64,000 bases of DNA from Lineus longissimus (lineage: Eukaryota > Nemertea > Pilidiophora > Heteronemertea > Lineidae), in assembly GCF_910592395.1 (NCBI RefSeq), contig NC_088316.1:9302001-9366000 (forward strand), written 5' to 3'. Under the pieces are notes generated by a model, which saw only the letters and a program-made list of their open reading frames with translations, did no database searches and was not told the origin of the DNA. A program made the position numbers and the translations under genes. This document shows, in pieces, positions 22,592 through 31,785 of this stretch (position 1 is the first letter of the stretch; each line of letters opens with the position of its first letter).

Positions 22592-23674
22592 TTAGTTCCC
22601 AATGTAATCCTGAAGTGATGGAGCCTCCATTTTAAAATAGGAGCCGGTCTGTGATCCGTACAGGCAAGTGTGAAAATTGGTCAGAAGCCCTGCCACTAAG
22701 TAATACTTGGCAACAGGCTGAAGGAAGACCTTTAAATTCTTTTTAAAGTCAACAAAGGCCCAATATTTCAGAATTTTTCCAAATGTCAATTCCACCGAAG
22801 TGCGCACACCAGACATTGCGGAATTGAAGTCTTCTTGTTGCTGAGTGAGAACAGCTGCTCCTTCTCTGAACGGGGAAATTAACCAAGGGCGGTTTGGGTA
22901 AGCTGGATCTCCGTATATGTAGAAGTTGTCTCCTGTTGCCGTTCGGGGCAACTGGTCGAGCTGGCGAAGAAGACCACTTTCCCTCAAAATACCGGAGTCA
23001 TGTTTGCGTCCTTCAGCCGGCCCCCACAGATTCGCGATTAGTCCATTAGAAAGCGTCAATGATTGAAATTTAATCGCATGTACCCTCTTGTGCCCATTGA
23101 ATACCACTCTTTGAAGACGAATTGGTCGGCATATCGGCCTTACAGTCCCGTCTATGAAGCCGAAGCAGTTCTCTAGAGGGGCACCACGGCCATGAATCGC
23201 GTCAGCGTAGGAGCGAAGATGGTTGGCATCCATCCACGGCTGATCAACCCGATTTAAAAGATGACCATGCCTTCTGTAAATGAAGTCGACCGTCTCGTTT
23301 ATGGCAAGTGATAGCACTGAGATGGGTCGGCCAAACAATTCTTCCATATCAGTCAGACGGTTAGGGTATGAAAAGCGCCTGAGTGTCATGCAGAGAGCAT
23401 CCTCTGCCCGTACTACAGACCGGTTTCTGCAAATTATCACCGGTCGCAAGTCGAGCACAGAGACAAGATCTCTTATCTCATCCTTTCCAAATCTAAATTT
23501 GTCCAAGCATTGCGCCTCGTTCAGTGAGTCAAGATCAAATCGGCTCCAGTTGAGGTCAAACGTCGGCTGTTTTTGGTGAAGTAGCTCATTCTCCATTACA
23601 AAATCCAATAAATCTTCGTCGTCGAATTGTATGGCCAGGTCCATCAAAATTCGCGCCGTTCCTCCCGTTGCCAT
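22592..23674 (-). CDS. PIF/Harbinger DDE transposase, apparently intact
   Basis: The frame runs from MATGGTARILMDLAIQF to SLQDYIGN, 360 residues, usual for the family. An in-frame upstream ATG at 23842 would add 56 residues rich in repeated CGGGAACG-type sequence and is probably 5' UTR. The DDE_4 motifs are complete: FGFIDGTVRP (first D), IYGDPAYPNRPWL (second D) and SVELTFGKILKYW (E). GPAEGRKHDSGIL matches the conserved block between the first two. In the family this endonuclease excises and reinserts the element. There are no stops and no introns. Its partner is the Myb-like gene at 20935-22095. Confidence 0.85.
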   Translation of the reverse strand: MATGGTARILMDLAIQFDDEDLLDFVMENELLHQKQPTFDLNWSRFDLDSLNEAQCLDKFRFGKDEIRDLVSVLDLRPVIICRNRSVVRAEDALCMTLRRFSYPNRLTDMEELFGRPISVLSLAINETVDFIYRRHGHLLNRVDQPWMDANHLRSYADAIHGRGAPLENCFGFIDGTVRPICRPIRLQRVVFNGHKRVHAIKFQSLTLSNGLIANLWGPAEGRKHDSGILRESGLLRQLDQLPRTATGDNFYIYGDPAYPNRPWLISPFREGAAVLTQQQEDFNSAMSGVRTSVELTFGKILKYWAFVDFKKNLKVFLQPVAKYYLVAGLLTNFHTCLYGSQTGSYFKMEAPSLQDYIGN

Positions 23675-23850
23675 GTTTGCGTCTATGGCGCTGCCATCTA
23701 GCGGAATTATAAAGAACTGCGTTTCTCGGGCGCCGGACTGCGAAAGTAGATTCGTGAGTTGGTGTGCCGGGAACGGGAACGAGAATAATTCTCGGTTGCG
23801 CGGTTCTCGGAACGGGATAGCGAAAGGTCTCTGAACGAGCATCAGCTTGA

Positions 23851-24739
23851 AACGGGCGCTATAGAAATTCGGTATGTATGTATCATGAGATGGTTACTAC
23901 AGGCATGCAGCCTATGAGCATGGCATCACTAAATTTACAGCTGTCCTTCACAACAACGAAGTGGTAGAGGTTTTATTTAGGATAAGTCCGCAGTACATTT
24001 TATTCCCATTATCCATCGAAATGATATTCCTAGAGTAAGGGCGGAGGGCAAATCGTCAAAATGGAGCGCCTCCTGTGCTATCCTTTCAACGTCACAAGAG
24101 AGAATAATGAACAAAAAAGGGTAGGCAAAGCTTCCTTTGCGTTCGGCGTAATAGATGTCGTCATGGATGTGGACACATCCTCGGCGACATCTATCGTCTC
24201 GCTAGGAAGTATTACTTGAGTTAACCGTGTAACATACAAATAGTTCCCTCATTCCCCCAAAAACTCTTCAAATATCCCCCAAACTACCCAAAACTCCCAA
24301 AACCTCCATAATTGCGTAGAAAAGAAACGTAATGATAAAAGAATAAAAGAACAAATAAGAAAGCCGGGAGAGACATAAATTGTTGAAACCGATACCATAA
24401 TGGTTACGTGGGCTGAGGACTGATATTCATGTATTTCCAACGTTACTCATACTGAAGTAGATCAGAATATGCTCAAGATTGAGTTTATTGGCCAGTTAGT
24501 AGAAAACTTTAAAATCTAAACTACTGTAGTTATGCAGTTCACAGAATGATATACCGTTATGAGTAATAGGATAATGCGAGTAAGACAAAGTAAGACTTTT
24601 CCCAAAACAAGCCTAGAAAACGTAAATTCAGGAAAAAGGCCATTTCTAGTTTTACCACTTTGTCCTTTTACTAAGGATAAGCTTATGTTACTAGTAGTGG
24701 TATTAAATATTAAACAAGGGGTTTAACACTAAATAACTG
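23851..24739. other. Intronic stretch, no recognised gene
   Basis: Only short frames occur. The first part may include the 5' flank or end of the Harbinger element. Nothing diagnostic was found. Confidence 0.35.
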
Positions 24740-25110
24740 ATTTATTACCCAGTAGCAACACAGCATAAGGATATGTTAAAATATGACTTCTTTAACTTTG
24801 ATGTTTATGTTTCCGTTAATAGTTTTTTCATCGTAAAGGAACTTAGCATAACTCCCGGGTCAACAAATTTGAAAATTAGAAAGGACTGTGTAAGTCTGAT
24901 GAAAAACCCATTATCGTTTTACCAAAATCAATTTAACATTGCTGTATGGTTGTTACGAACTCTAAGGCGAGTTCCGTGGGTTGTCGCGTTGTGCACTAGA
25001 TCGATGCAGTGTATAAAGGAATTGAACGAGGTTTTCAAAGGAAATATAATATACAAGTTTAATTCACAAAATAACATATGTACCGGTATTGTAAATGACT
25101 TTAACTGAGT
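24740..25110 (+). pseudogene. Probable Polinton/Maverick gene remnant
   Basis: The frame 24773-25108 contains LSITPGSTNLKIRKDC and NPLSFYQNQFNIAVWLLRT. Its AT-rich base use and its position just upstream of other Polinton-type genes suggest it belongs to the same element. The NQFNIAVW block looks like one I associate with Polinton-encoded proteins of unknown role, but this is from memory and weak. A ~500-bp unrelated segment (25120-25600) separates it from the next gene, probably a later insertion. Confidence 0.4.
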
Positions 25111-25667
25111 AGTGGCGCGTGTCGACCTAAGTTCTCGCGATGGGAGCAGACTTTACGGTTTCAATTGTTTCACTAAGTTCGAATTGCATTACCTCAGCAC
25201 GCACACAAACTTGACGCCTCGTGATTCCTCGAATCATTCATACAAGTTGTATCTTATGTCGTTTCTCTCCGTGCTCGTCTCGTGACCCAGCGATTCGTCC
25301 CTGTTAGCACAGCTTCCGTTCGGCCTCCTCATGGAGCTTTTGTTCGGCTTTCTCATGTCGCGGCACCCCTGCCTTCAGCTTGCTCGGACTCAACATTCGG
25401 ACTTCAGGACTCCGCCTTCATTCTGCCTACTTTCAAAGTCTTGTGCGGCCTTCTCGGTGTTATTTATTAGTCTGCCCCTACGCTCCCTGCGCGCGGTATG
25501 TATTACCCGACACGTAACACAAATTAAAGTTCACGTAACACAAAGTCCGTAGAATAGAATTGTAGAATAGTCAATAGAGTTTGGATTATAACAATGGTTT
25601 GCAACAACTGGTTGTGGGATAAGGTCATTTTACAGATTTTATGCTTACTTATCAAATAAATAAAACT

Positions 25668-26115
25668 ATGAAAAATTTACAGATACCAACACCTGGTGAA
25701 AAAAATTTCAATGAATTAAACAATAACATAAATCGTAAGAAACTTTGACAGTTACTTTGTGGGTTTAAACTGAATGCTAAATATTATTTCTCAGTGTTTG
25801 AAAGTAATGAGGGCTCGAATTCCTGGATTGTACAGGATTACGACCCCAACATAGCCAATCTAAAGTATTATGTAATAACATCATTAAAAACGTTCTTACT
25901 CGCGAAAGCCCTCTAAAATAAGATGTCTCCAAGGTTTGAAGAAGGATGGGATGCTGTAATGGATAAATTCACGTTCTTCAATGTGGGAGCCAAGAACACT
26001 GTCATTAGACATAAAAATGTAATTGATGTAATCAAACAAAAACCATGCCAAACATACCAACAATTCATGATGACTCACATGATACCATTAAATTCCTACT
26101 GTACACGGTGGTTGG
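25668..26115 (+). pseudogene. Polinton-associated conserved gene (role unassigned), broken
   Basis: The frame from ATG 25668 reads MKNLQIPTPGEKNFNELNN and, past two in-frame stops (near 25756 and 25914), continues QDYDPNIANLKYYV and FEEGWDAVMDKFTF...HKNVIDVIKQKP. A homologous gene in the same broken state lies on the minus strand at 55830-56773 (shared GExNFNExNNxINR, DYxPNI, WDAxMxxF and HKNxxxVIKQ). Recurrence in two loci supports a real gene. It is a few genes upstream of the major capsid gene. It might be a minor virion protein, but I cannot assign it. The 3' half present in the second copy is missing here. Confidence 0.6.
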
Positions 26116-26147
26116 TAATTTGGTTGTTTTACTTGTTAAATAAATAT

Positions 26148-27080
26148 GGCCGAAGGAGGAGGAGAAGACTCAGTAGAAGGTGATGTTAATTGAGATAATA
26201 CTGATGATCCTATCGATCCTATTGATAGCAATACAATTTTTGATGATTAAATAACAGAATACAACACAGGGAATAGGGGTAATTTTTTAACTGCTGAAAC
26301 TACCTTTTCAAGTCCAGAGAGAGCGAGAGGTGTTGTCCCTGAATTGATGGGAAAATATTTAGAGTACACTGCTATTATTGACAAGCTTGATACTGCAATG
26401 AAAGGAACAAACTGGGAAAACAAAAATAACAATCTGAATAAACTCGCACAACAAATGCAAGTGGAAGGAAACAAACTTTACTACAAACGATCAAATAAAG
26501 AACTCATTGATAGTTAATTTTTCAACTCCAACCAAAGACAGGGGATGAAATATTTACCTTATGAAAAAGGGGAAATACCAGTAATTGAATTAACAAAAAG
26601 GATGGTAAGTTATTTGCTGAGAAAACAATAAAACAAAGAAATGGCCCTACTTTTCTTCAAAAAATTCAAGAACTGAGTGCACACGATACACCAGCACCTT
26701 ATCAACCAGCACATATGGAAGACCCAGAATCAGTAAGACAACCTCACCCTGAAAAACATACATTAATTGATGTAATCAGTTCAAACCAACCCATCAATAG
26801 GATAATTGACGCAACGGATGAAGAATTAAAAGCAGTCGGTTTAACATAATATGCATCGAGAGAAATAAGAGGGTTTAAAAGGCGGGTGATGAACTTGCTG
26901 CTGTAAAGAAGGTTATGGACATGAAATAGAAGAGCGAGAAAATCAACTTGAAAAAGATTATGTAAACACAGTAGAAAAAGATGTTAAAGAAAACCTAACA
27001 TTAAAAGAAAAGATTAAAACATAAACAAAGAATGGTTTAAAGATAAAAGTAAAGACTGAGAAAAAAAGGCAGAAGTCATA
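26148..27080 (+). pseudogene. Polinton late-region gene remnants
   Basis: ATG 26146-26150 begins a short acidic frame, MAEGGGEDSVEGD, then stops. A homologue beginning MAEG is found at the matching place in the second Polinton fragment (54613, minus strand). Downstream frames contain RGVVPELMGKYLEYTAIIDK (about 26320-26400) and further lysine-rich pieces with stops up to 27080. The sequence is AT-rich like its neighbours. I cannot name the products. They sit between the conserved gene at 25668 and the hydrophobic protein at 27093. Confidence 0.45.
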
Positions 27081-27092
27081 AAAAAACTTAAT

Positions 27093-27620
27093 ATGGAAAG
27101 AAGAAAAGTATTTGAATCGGATAGTGAAATGGAAAGCGGTGTAGGAAGAACGAAACACTTAATCATTGATGTCTTAACGAAACTAGATTCAGATATTCCT
27201 CTAAAGGATAGAATGCAGTTACTCTTCAATATGGAAGGTTTAACAATTGGTGCCATACTAACAGCTGTTACTATGGCGTTGACATCTCTAGGCCTGCTTA
27301 TCAGTAATGCTTTGAAACCTGTTCCTAAACCAAACCCACGGCCAGGACCAGGACCACCTAAGCCAGATCCTAAACATTCGATACCAGATAAGGTTAAAGA
27401 TGGCCTTAAGAAGTTTGCTGAGTGGCTTAAAGAAATGGCCACGAAATCAGCTGCGGCTTTACCAGGAATAATAGGATCTATTTTTTCATTCCCATTGAAA
27501 TCAATAGGTGCTGTTGTTGGCTTTCTGGCTCAAAATATGGTCATCATATTGGCTATCGTCGTCAGCTCTGTGATCTACGGGTTAATAGAAGGTGTTAAAG
27601 CCATTAAACAAAGGAACTAG
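27093..27620 (+). CDS. Polinton-type small protein with proline-rich linker and membrane segments
   Basis: An intact 175-codon frame. The N-terminal third is charged. A hydrophobic helix follows (IGAILTAVTMALTSLGLLIS), then a proline repeat KPNPRPGPGPPKPDPK. An amphipathic stretch leads to a long glycine/alanine-rich hydrophobic region (AALPGIIGSIF...MVIILAIVVSSVIYGL) and a basic tail. It ends 28 bp before the major capsid frame. Small membrane-active proteins are common beside capsid genes in Polintons and related viruses, where they may act in entry or assembly. That role is inference. It is the only unbroken frame in this block. Confidence 0.55.
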   Translation: MERRKVFESDSEMESGVGRTKHLIIDVLTKLDSDIPLKDRMQLLFNMEGLTIGAILTAVTMALTSLGLLISNALKPVPKPNPRPGPGPPKPDPKHSIPDKVKDGLKKFAEWLKEMATKSAAALPGIIGSIFSFPLKSIGAVVGFLAQNMVIILAIVVSSVIYGLIEGVKAIKQRN

Positions 27621-27647
27621 TTAGATTTGTTAATCTAAATAAATAGA

Positions 27648-28790
27648 ATGGCTACAGAAGGACTACTCCATACTGAAAGGACACATAATATACCACTTAG
27701 TTTGAAGGCTGATAGGAAGCATCACATTATCCCTCATAACCCGTCTTCTGCTAATCCTGATGAAACATTGTACGTTTTCAGAGTTCCGGCATTGAGAGAT
27801 TCTTTCTACTTAAAACCCCTTTTCTGTCGACGGATGTCACCATTTCCGGTGATGCTAAAAACAGTGTGGTTAACAACATCGATAGAAACTTGATCTCCAA
27901 GATGGTGGTTAAATGGGGAACAGAACAGATATTTGATATTAACGAATACAGTCATTATTCGCCATTTAAAGCTTTGTGGTTAACAGAGGAGGACAGAAAC
28001 GACAGGGTGTTTAAAGGAATTCAATCAGACAATCTAAGGAAGTTAAGATCTGGTGTATCTGAAGCTAATGTTAATGGTGAAACTAGTAATGAAAATACAT
28101 TGAAGAAAAGTGTTCGGTAATAAATACAAGATACCAACGGATTTTGAAATGTTTTACAATCATGCTCCATTTCACAAGTTTTCTATTCACGAGGACTTGA
28201 TCATTGAGATCACATTAGCACCCAAGGAGGAAATCATCGTAACAGACACAACTGTAGCCATGAACTACAAACTTGAAAATATCTGTTTTGAATACGACAC
28301 AGTAACTCACAAGACAATAGCAAGTCAGCTCAGAAACAAGTACAATTCTGGCTTCGCAATCTATTACAATTAGGTAGATCATTTCAAGACTGTCAGTGTT
28401 CAAGCTAATGATACACTAATTAGCGAGAATATCAATTTTCCAAGAATGTCCATTAAAGGCATATTGCTTCTATTCGTGTCAGATTATGCTGATGGTTCTA
28501 GAGTTTCCGAGATGTTAGAAAACCCCAATATCACTTAAGTACAGATTACAATAAAGTGTTTTTCTAATCAAGTGTTCCCAAAGGAATGAGAATGATGGAC
28601 CAATGGAATGAGATCAAGAAGCATTTCAGGTCTGAAGATCTTAAGAAAACTTATGACTGTTACATGACGATGGAGAAATACTATGGTGACACCAATCATT
28701 ACAGGTTGCGATTGGATTTGAGAATAACACAGGACAGTCGCCTCCATGATTCAGGTAAAAAGCTTCAAAACACAAAGGATGGAATATAAT
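27648..28790 (+). pseudogene. Polinton major capsid protein, frameshifted
   Basis: The start (HNIPLSLKADRKHHIIPHNP) matches the N-terminus of the double jelly-roll major capsid protein (PY) of Polintons. Later blocks in other frames agree with the family order: the DLxKMVVKWG strand region, AMNYKLENICFEYDT, and ENINFPRMSIKGILLLF. The coding sequence is broken by at least two frameshifts (near 27860 and 28110) and two stops (near 28370 and 28536). This protein would form the icosahedral shell. The copy cannot be expressed whole. It ends about 75 bp before the terminal repeat. Confidence 0.75.
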
Positions 28791-28864
28791 TATCGATTAC
28801 AAAAGAAACAAGAAAAGGGCCTTACAAACGTACTAATAGCAATAACAAGTATTGGATACTCTTA

Positions 28865-29344
28865 CTTACTAAGGCTGAAAGGGTGGATGTCGTCCTGGGT
28901 GCCGACAAATGGTACCCAGGTTCGAGATCGACTGGACAATAAGCACCCTGGGTGCCATTACACTAGAGAAACAGCACCCAGCTTCTTTTGCCTGGCTTAC
29001 GGATCTTAGGGACGAGGACCTTTCTTGCAATCTCGTTTTGTCTCGTGCCGTGGTACTTGCGGCATTAGCAGTGCGCAATAAAAAGAACAGATAAACAGAA
29101 AAAAACGCGTTTAGGCCTATAGGTCTGTCTTTGAAAGCACATTTCGGATTGTAGGAGGGATATATTCAGAGAATGACAAATTGTGTGATGACAAAATGAA
29201 TGGATTTGCTGCGTATTTTTCTTGACAATCAGTCGATATGTACACATGGCCATGGGGCTAGGGAGCGTATGTCAACCTCCATCAGAAACCAATGAAAATC
29301 CGTTATTATAATGAGGTAAACAATGACACGTGCTAGTCTTGTAT
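28865..29344. repeat. Polinton terminal inverted repeat, left-hand block
   Basis: The segment starting CTAAGGCTGAAAGGGTGG and ending GACACGTGCTAGTCTTGTA is the reverse complement of 36506-36797. Shared blocks include GTCGTCCTGGGTGCCGAC, CTTACGGATCTTAGGGACGA and ATAATGAGGTAAACAATGAC. About 180 bp (29055-29235) are present only here. Identity breaks outside the TGTA at its right end, which marks the probable element terminus. Confidence 0.75.
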
Positions 29345-29724
29345 ACTATGTTGATATACACTATACAGCCGGCATAAACTTGCTTTTTTGTTGTTTTTTT
29401 GCTCAGCCCCCCCCCCCCATTGTTCCAAATCCGAACACAACATCGATTAGTAGTGCCTACACACAGAGCACCGAGTGCAGTTTAACACACATATGGATGG
29501 ACATGATACATGATGCGTGTCGGGATGATGGTAGGCCTAGTGCTGATGCTGGCATCTAGGCCCTTGAGGGGCCTAATTAGCGCTAGCAGCCGATTTAGGC
29601 CTACTAGCCTAAACCTTGTTATCAACATCGAATAGACTAAAATGTAGCATTTAGCACGATGTGATAACTTGATTATTCACCTTTTTGGCCTAAGCCAAAC
29701 TCCATTGTATATTGTTTAATAACG
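29345..29724. other. Spacer between Polinton end and BEL element
   Basis: About 380 bp with a C-run near 29406 and many AGGCCT motifs. No gene is seen. Together with 36389-36505 it formed a ~500-bp spacer before the BEL insertion. Confidence 0.5.
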
Positions 29725-29983
29725 TGTCGGGAACCTCCAGTGATTGGTCGATCACTACTTGAAATGATTGACAGGTCACGTGGTTACGAAGCTAATTGGC
29801 TTATGGGTAATCAACTGATTGAAGAGGAGAAGTATTAGAACCGTCAAGCTGTATGTACGTCTTTATAACTGTGTTGTTTTTGATGTCTGTTTATAGCCAA
29901 TACAATATATCAAGGAAATCAATCTTCTTCGTTATTTGGACTTAGATGCTTCTTGGGTCAAAGCCTAGGTTACCCGGCCCACA
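29725..29983 (+). repeat. BEL 5' LTR
   Basis: 259 bp, TG...CA ends. It differs from the 3' LTR by three substitutions (ACAGGTC/ACATGTC, TCGTTAT/TCGATAT, GCCTAGG/GCCTTGG). The probable primer-binding site starts at 29985 with TGGTGCATGTGACTAGG. Only the first eight bases fit a tRNA-Gly 3' end that I know, so the primer is uncertain. Confidence 0.95.
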
Positions 29984-30067
29984 TTGGTGCATGTGACTAG
30001 GATTTATTGGAGTTTAAACGGAAAACAGGACATTTTTTGTTGAAGCCCGGTTGTTTCTTTCTTCAAC

Positions 30068-31168
30068 ATGCCCGAGGACACAGTGACTGTAACTGTACCA
30101 AACCCTAAACGGTCAAGGGCTGGTTATCGCCAGTCAGTGGAAAAACTTCTCAAGGACGGCGACGCTATTTTGGTCGAATCGGATATTCAACAGGACACAC
30201 TCGATACGCTTAGTGCTATCATTGCCCTTCTAGAGGAAAAGCTGCCGATGCTCCGTGATTTGGATAATGTCATTCTCAATGCAATCGAAAAGGATGAGGA
30301 CTTTGCAAAAGAATTCACGGATGCTGACGAGATTCTCTCAAGGTATCGTACCAAAAAACACTGCTTTGCAAGATTTCTCAAGCGAAATGAGAAATCAGAC
30401 TCTAACTCTCGTGCGGAACCGGAGCGCACACCCTCTAAGAGGAAAGTCAACTTGCCAAAGTTGGACCTCCCCAGATTCTCCGGAAACATTCTCGAGTGGA
30501 AGTCGTTCTCGGATACGTTCGCAGCAGCCATCCATGACGATACCCAGCTTCCGAATGTACAGAAATTCCAGTACCTGAGGGGCCAGTTGGACGGTGAGGC
30601 CAAAGAAGTAATTGCGGGTCTAGCCCTGACAAATGAAAATTATGCCGTCGCTATGACCCTCCTCAAGGAACGCTACGGACAACAGCATAAGATTGTTCAT
30701 GAACATATGCGTGCTCTGTGGTCAATGGGACCGCCTGCGGATGATGTCGTGTCTTTACGCTCGTTTTACGATCAACTAGAAAGTAACGTCAGAGGCCTAG
30801 AAGCGCTAGGCAAACCACAAGAGTCGTATGAGGCTTTACTCGTCCCCCTCATACTCGACAAGCTGCCGAGTCGGATTCGAATCACCATTACGAGGGATCA
30901 TGTAGACAAGGAGTGGAGATTACGACCTCTACGGGAAGCCATTCTTCAGGAAATAAAGGCCGCCGAAGCTGGATCATTCTCAAATTTGAGTGGATCATCC
31001 GGTGTTTACTCATCAAGCAGTCCCGCCGCCTCTTCTGTGCCTACCGCCGCGTTCCTCGCCGTGAAATCAAAATCGGAAAGTGAAAATGTGCGCGAAAGTG
31101 ATTCCCCGCCATTAAGCGGTGTTCGTTTTGCAAGCGCAGTGACCATCCGTCGAGTGAGTGCACGATAG
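30068..31168 (+). CDS. gag: BEL/Pao Gag
   Basis: 366 residues from the first ATG after the leader. The N-terminal half is helical and charged. The centre carries the DUF1759-type Gag block LPRFSGNILEWKSFSDTF, FQYLRGQLDGEA and LLKERYGQQHKIV. The frame ends at a TAG (31166-31168) in place of the expected zinc-knuckle region. That region is open in the -1 frame (cysteine/histidine series from about 31130) and runs into Pol. Most BEL elements have one continuous ORF, so this is either a programmed -1 shift in a T/A-rich context (CGTTTTGCAAG) or a one-base deletion. Confidence 0.85.
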   Translation: MPEDTVTVTVPNPKRSRAGYRQSVEKLLKDGDAILVESDIQQDTLDTLSAIIALLEEKLPMLRDLDNVILNAIEKDEDFAKEFTDADEILSRYRTKKHCFARFLKRNEKSDSNSRAEPERTPSKRKVNLPKLDLPRFSGNILEWKSFSDTFAAAIHDDTQLPNVQKFQYLRGQLDGEAKEVIAGLALTNENYAVAMTLLKERYGQQHKIVHEHMRALWSMGPPADDVVSLRSFYDQLESNVRGLEALGKPQESYEALLVPLILDKLPSRIRITITRDHVDKEWRLRPLREAILQEIKAAEAGSFSNLSGSSGVYSSSSPAASSVPTAAFLAVKSKSESENVRESDSPPLSGVRFASAVTIRRVSAR

Positions 31169-31785
31169 TCAGCGATGTTGAAAAACGTATGGAGATTGTG
31201 CGTAAGGATCGACTGTGCTACAACTGTCTGGGTAAGCATAAAGTTGTCTATTGCAAATCGAAATTTCGCTGTTATAAATGCAAGGAGCGCCATCATACCG
31301 CACTATGTAATCCCACTAAGAATTCTGTTAACCCCGCACCAGACTCTGAAACTACACATGCAAAGTTGGCATTTGGTAAACATGCTACCCCGGAAGGCCC
31401 GGTAATACTGAAAACTGCCAAGACAATTGCTGTCAATGCATCACGCAAGATTGATGTGAAGCGCAGTGACCATCCGTCGAGTGAGTGCACGATAGTCAGC
31501 GATGTTGAAAAACGTATGGAGATTGTGCGTAAGGATCGACTGTGCTACAACTGTCTGGGTAAGCATAAAGTTGTCTATTGCAAATCGAAATTTCGCTGTT
31601 ATAAATGCAAGGAGCGCCATCATACCGCACTATGTAATCCCACTAAGAATTCTGTTAACCCCGCACCGGACTCTGAAACTACACATGCAAAGTTGGCATT
31701 TGGTAAACATGCTACCCCGGAAGGCCCGGTAATACTGAAAACTGCCAAGACAATTGCTGTCAATGCATCACGCAAGATTGATGTG
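31132..31785 (+). repeat. 327-bp tandem duplication inside BEL zinc-knuckle region
   Basis: Copy 1 is 31132-31458 and copy 2 is 31459-31785, beginning AAGCGCAGTGACC and ending AAGATTGATGTG. They differ at one base that I can see (31332 A, 31659 G). The duplication is 109 codons long, keeps the frame and doubles the CYNCLGKH...CYKCKERHH metal-binding module. Confidence 0.95.

Larger units (their letters stand above)
20249..23850. mobile_element. PIF/Harbinger-type element with two convergent genes
   Basis: A plus-strand Myb-like gene and a minus-strand DDE transposase gene face each other tail to tail about 500 bp apart, the arrangement expected of PIF/Harbinger elements. Both reading frames look intact. 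I could not define terminal inverted repeats or a TWA target duplication, so these limits only bracket the genes and their likely 5' regions. A short upstream exon pair (ATG at 20250, GTAGGT donor, acceptor before 20760) would encode only about 25 residues before a stop and may be 5' UTR. Confidence 0.6.

Noticed and set aside
22592-23842. Start of the Harbinger transposase at 23842
   Set aside because: The extra 56 residues are low-complexity read-through of repeated CGGGAACG-type sequence. The ATG at 23674 fits the usual family start better.
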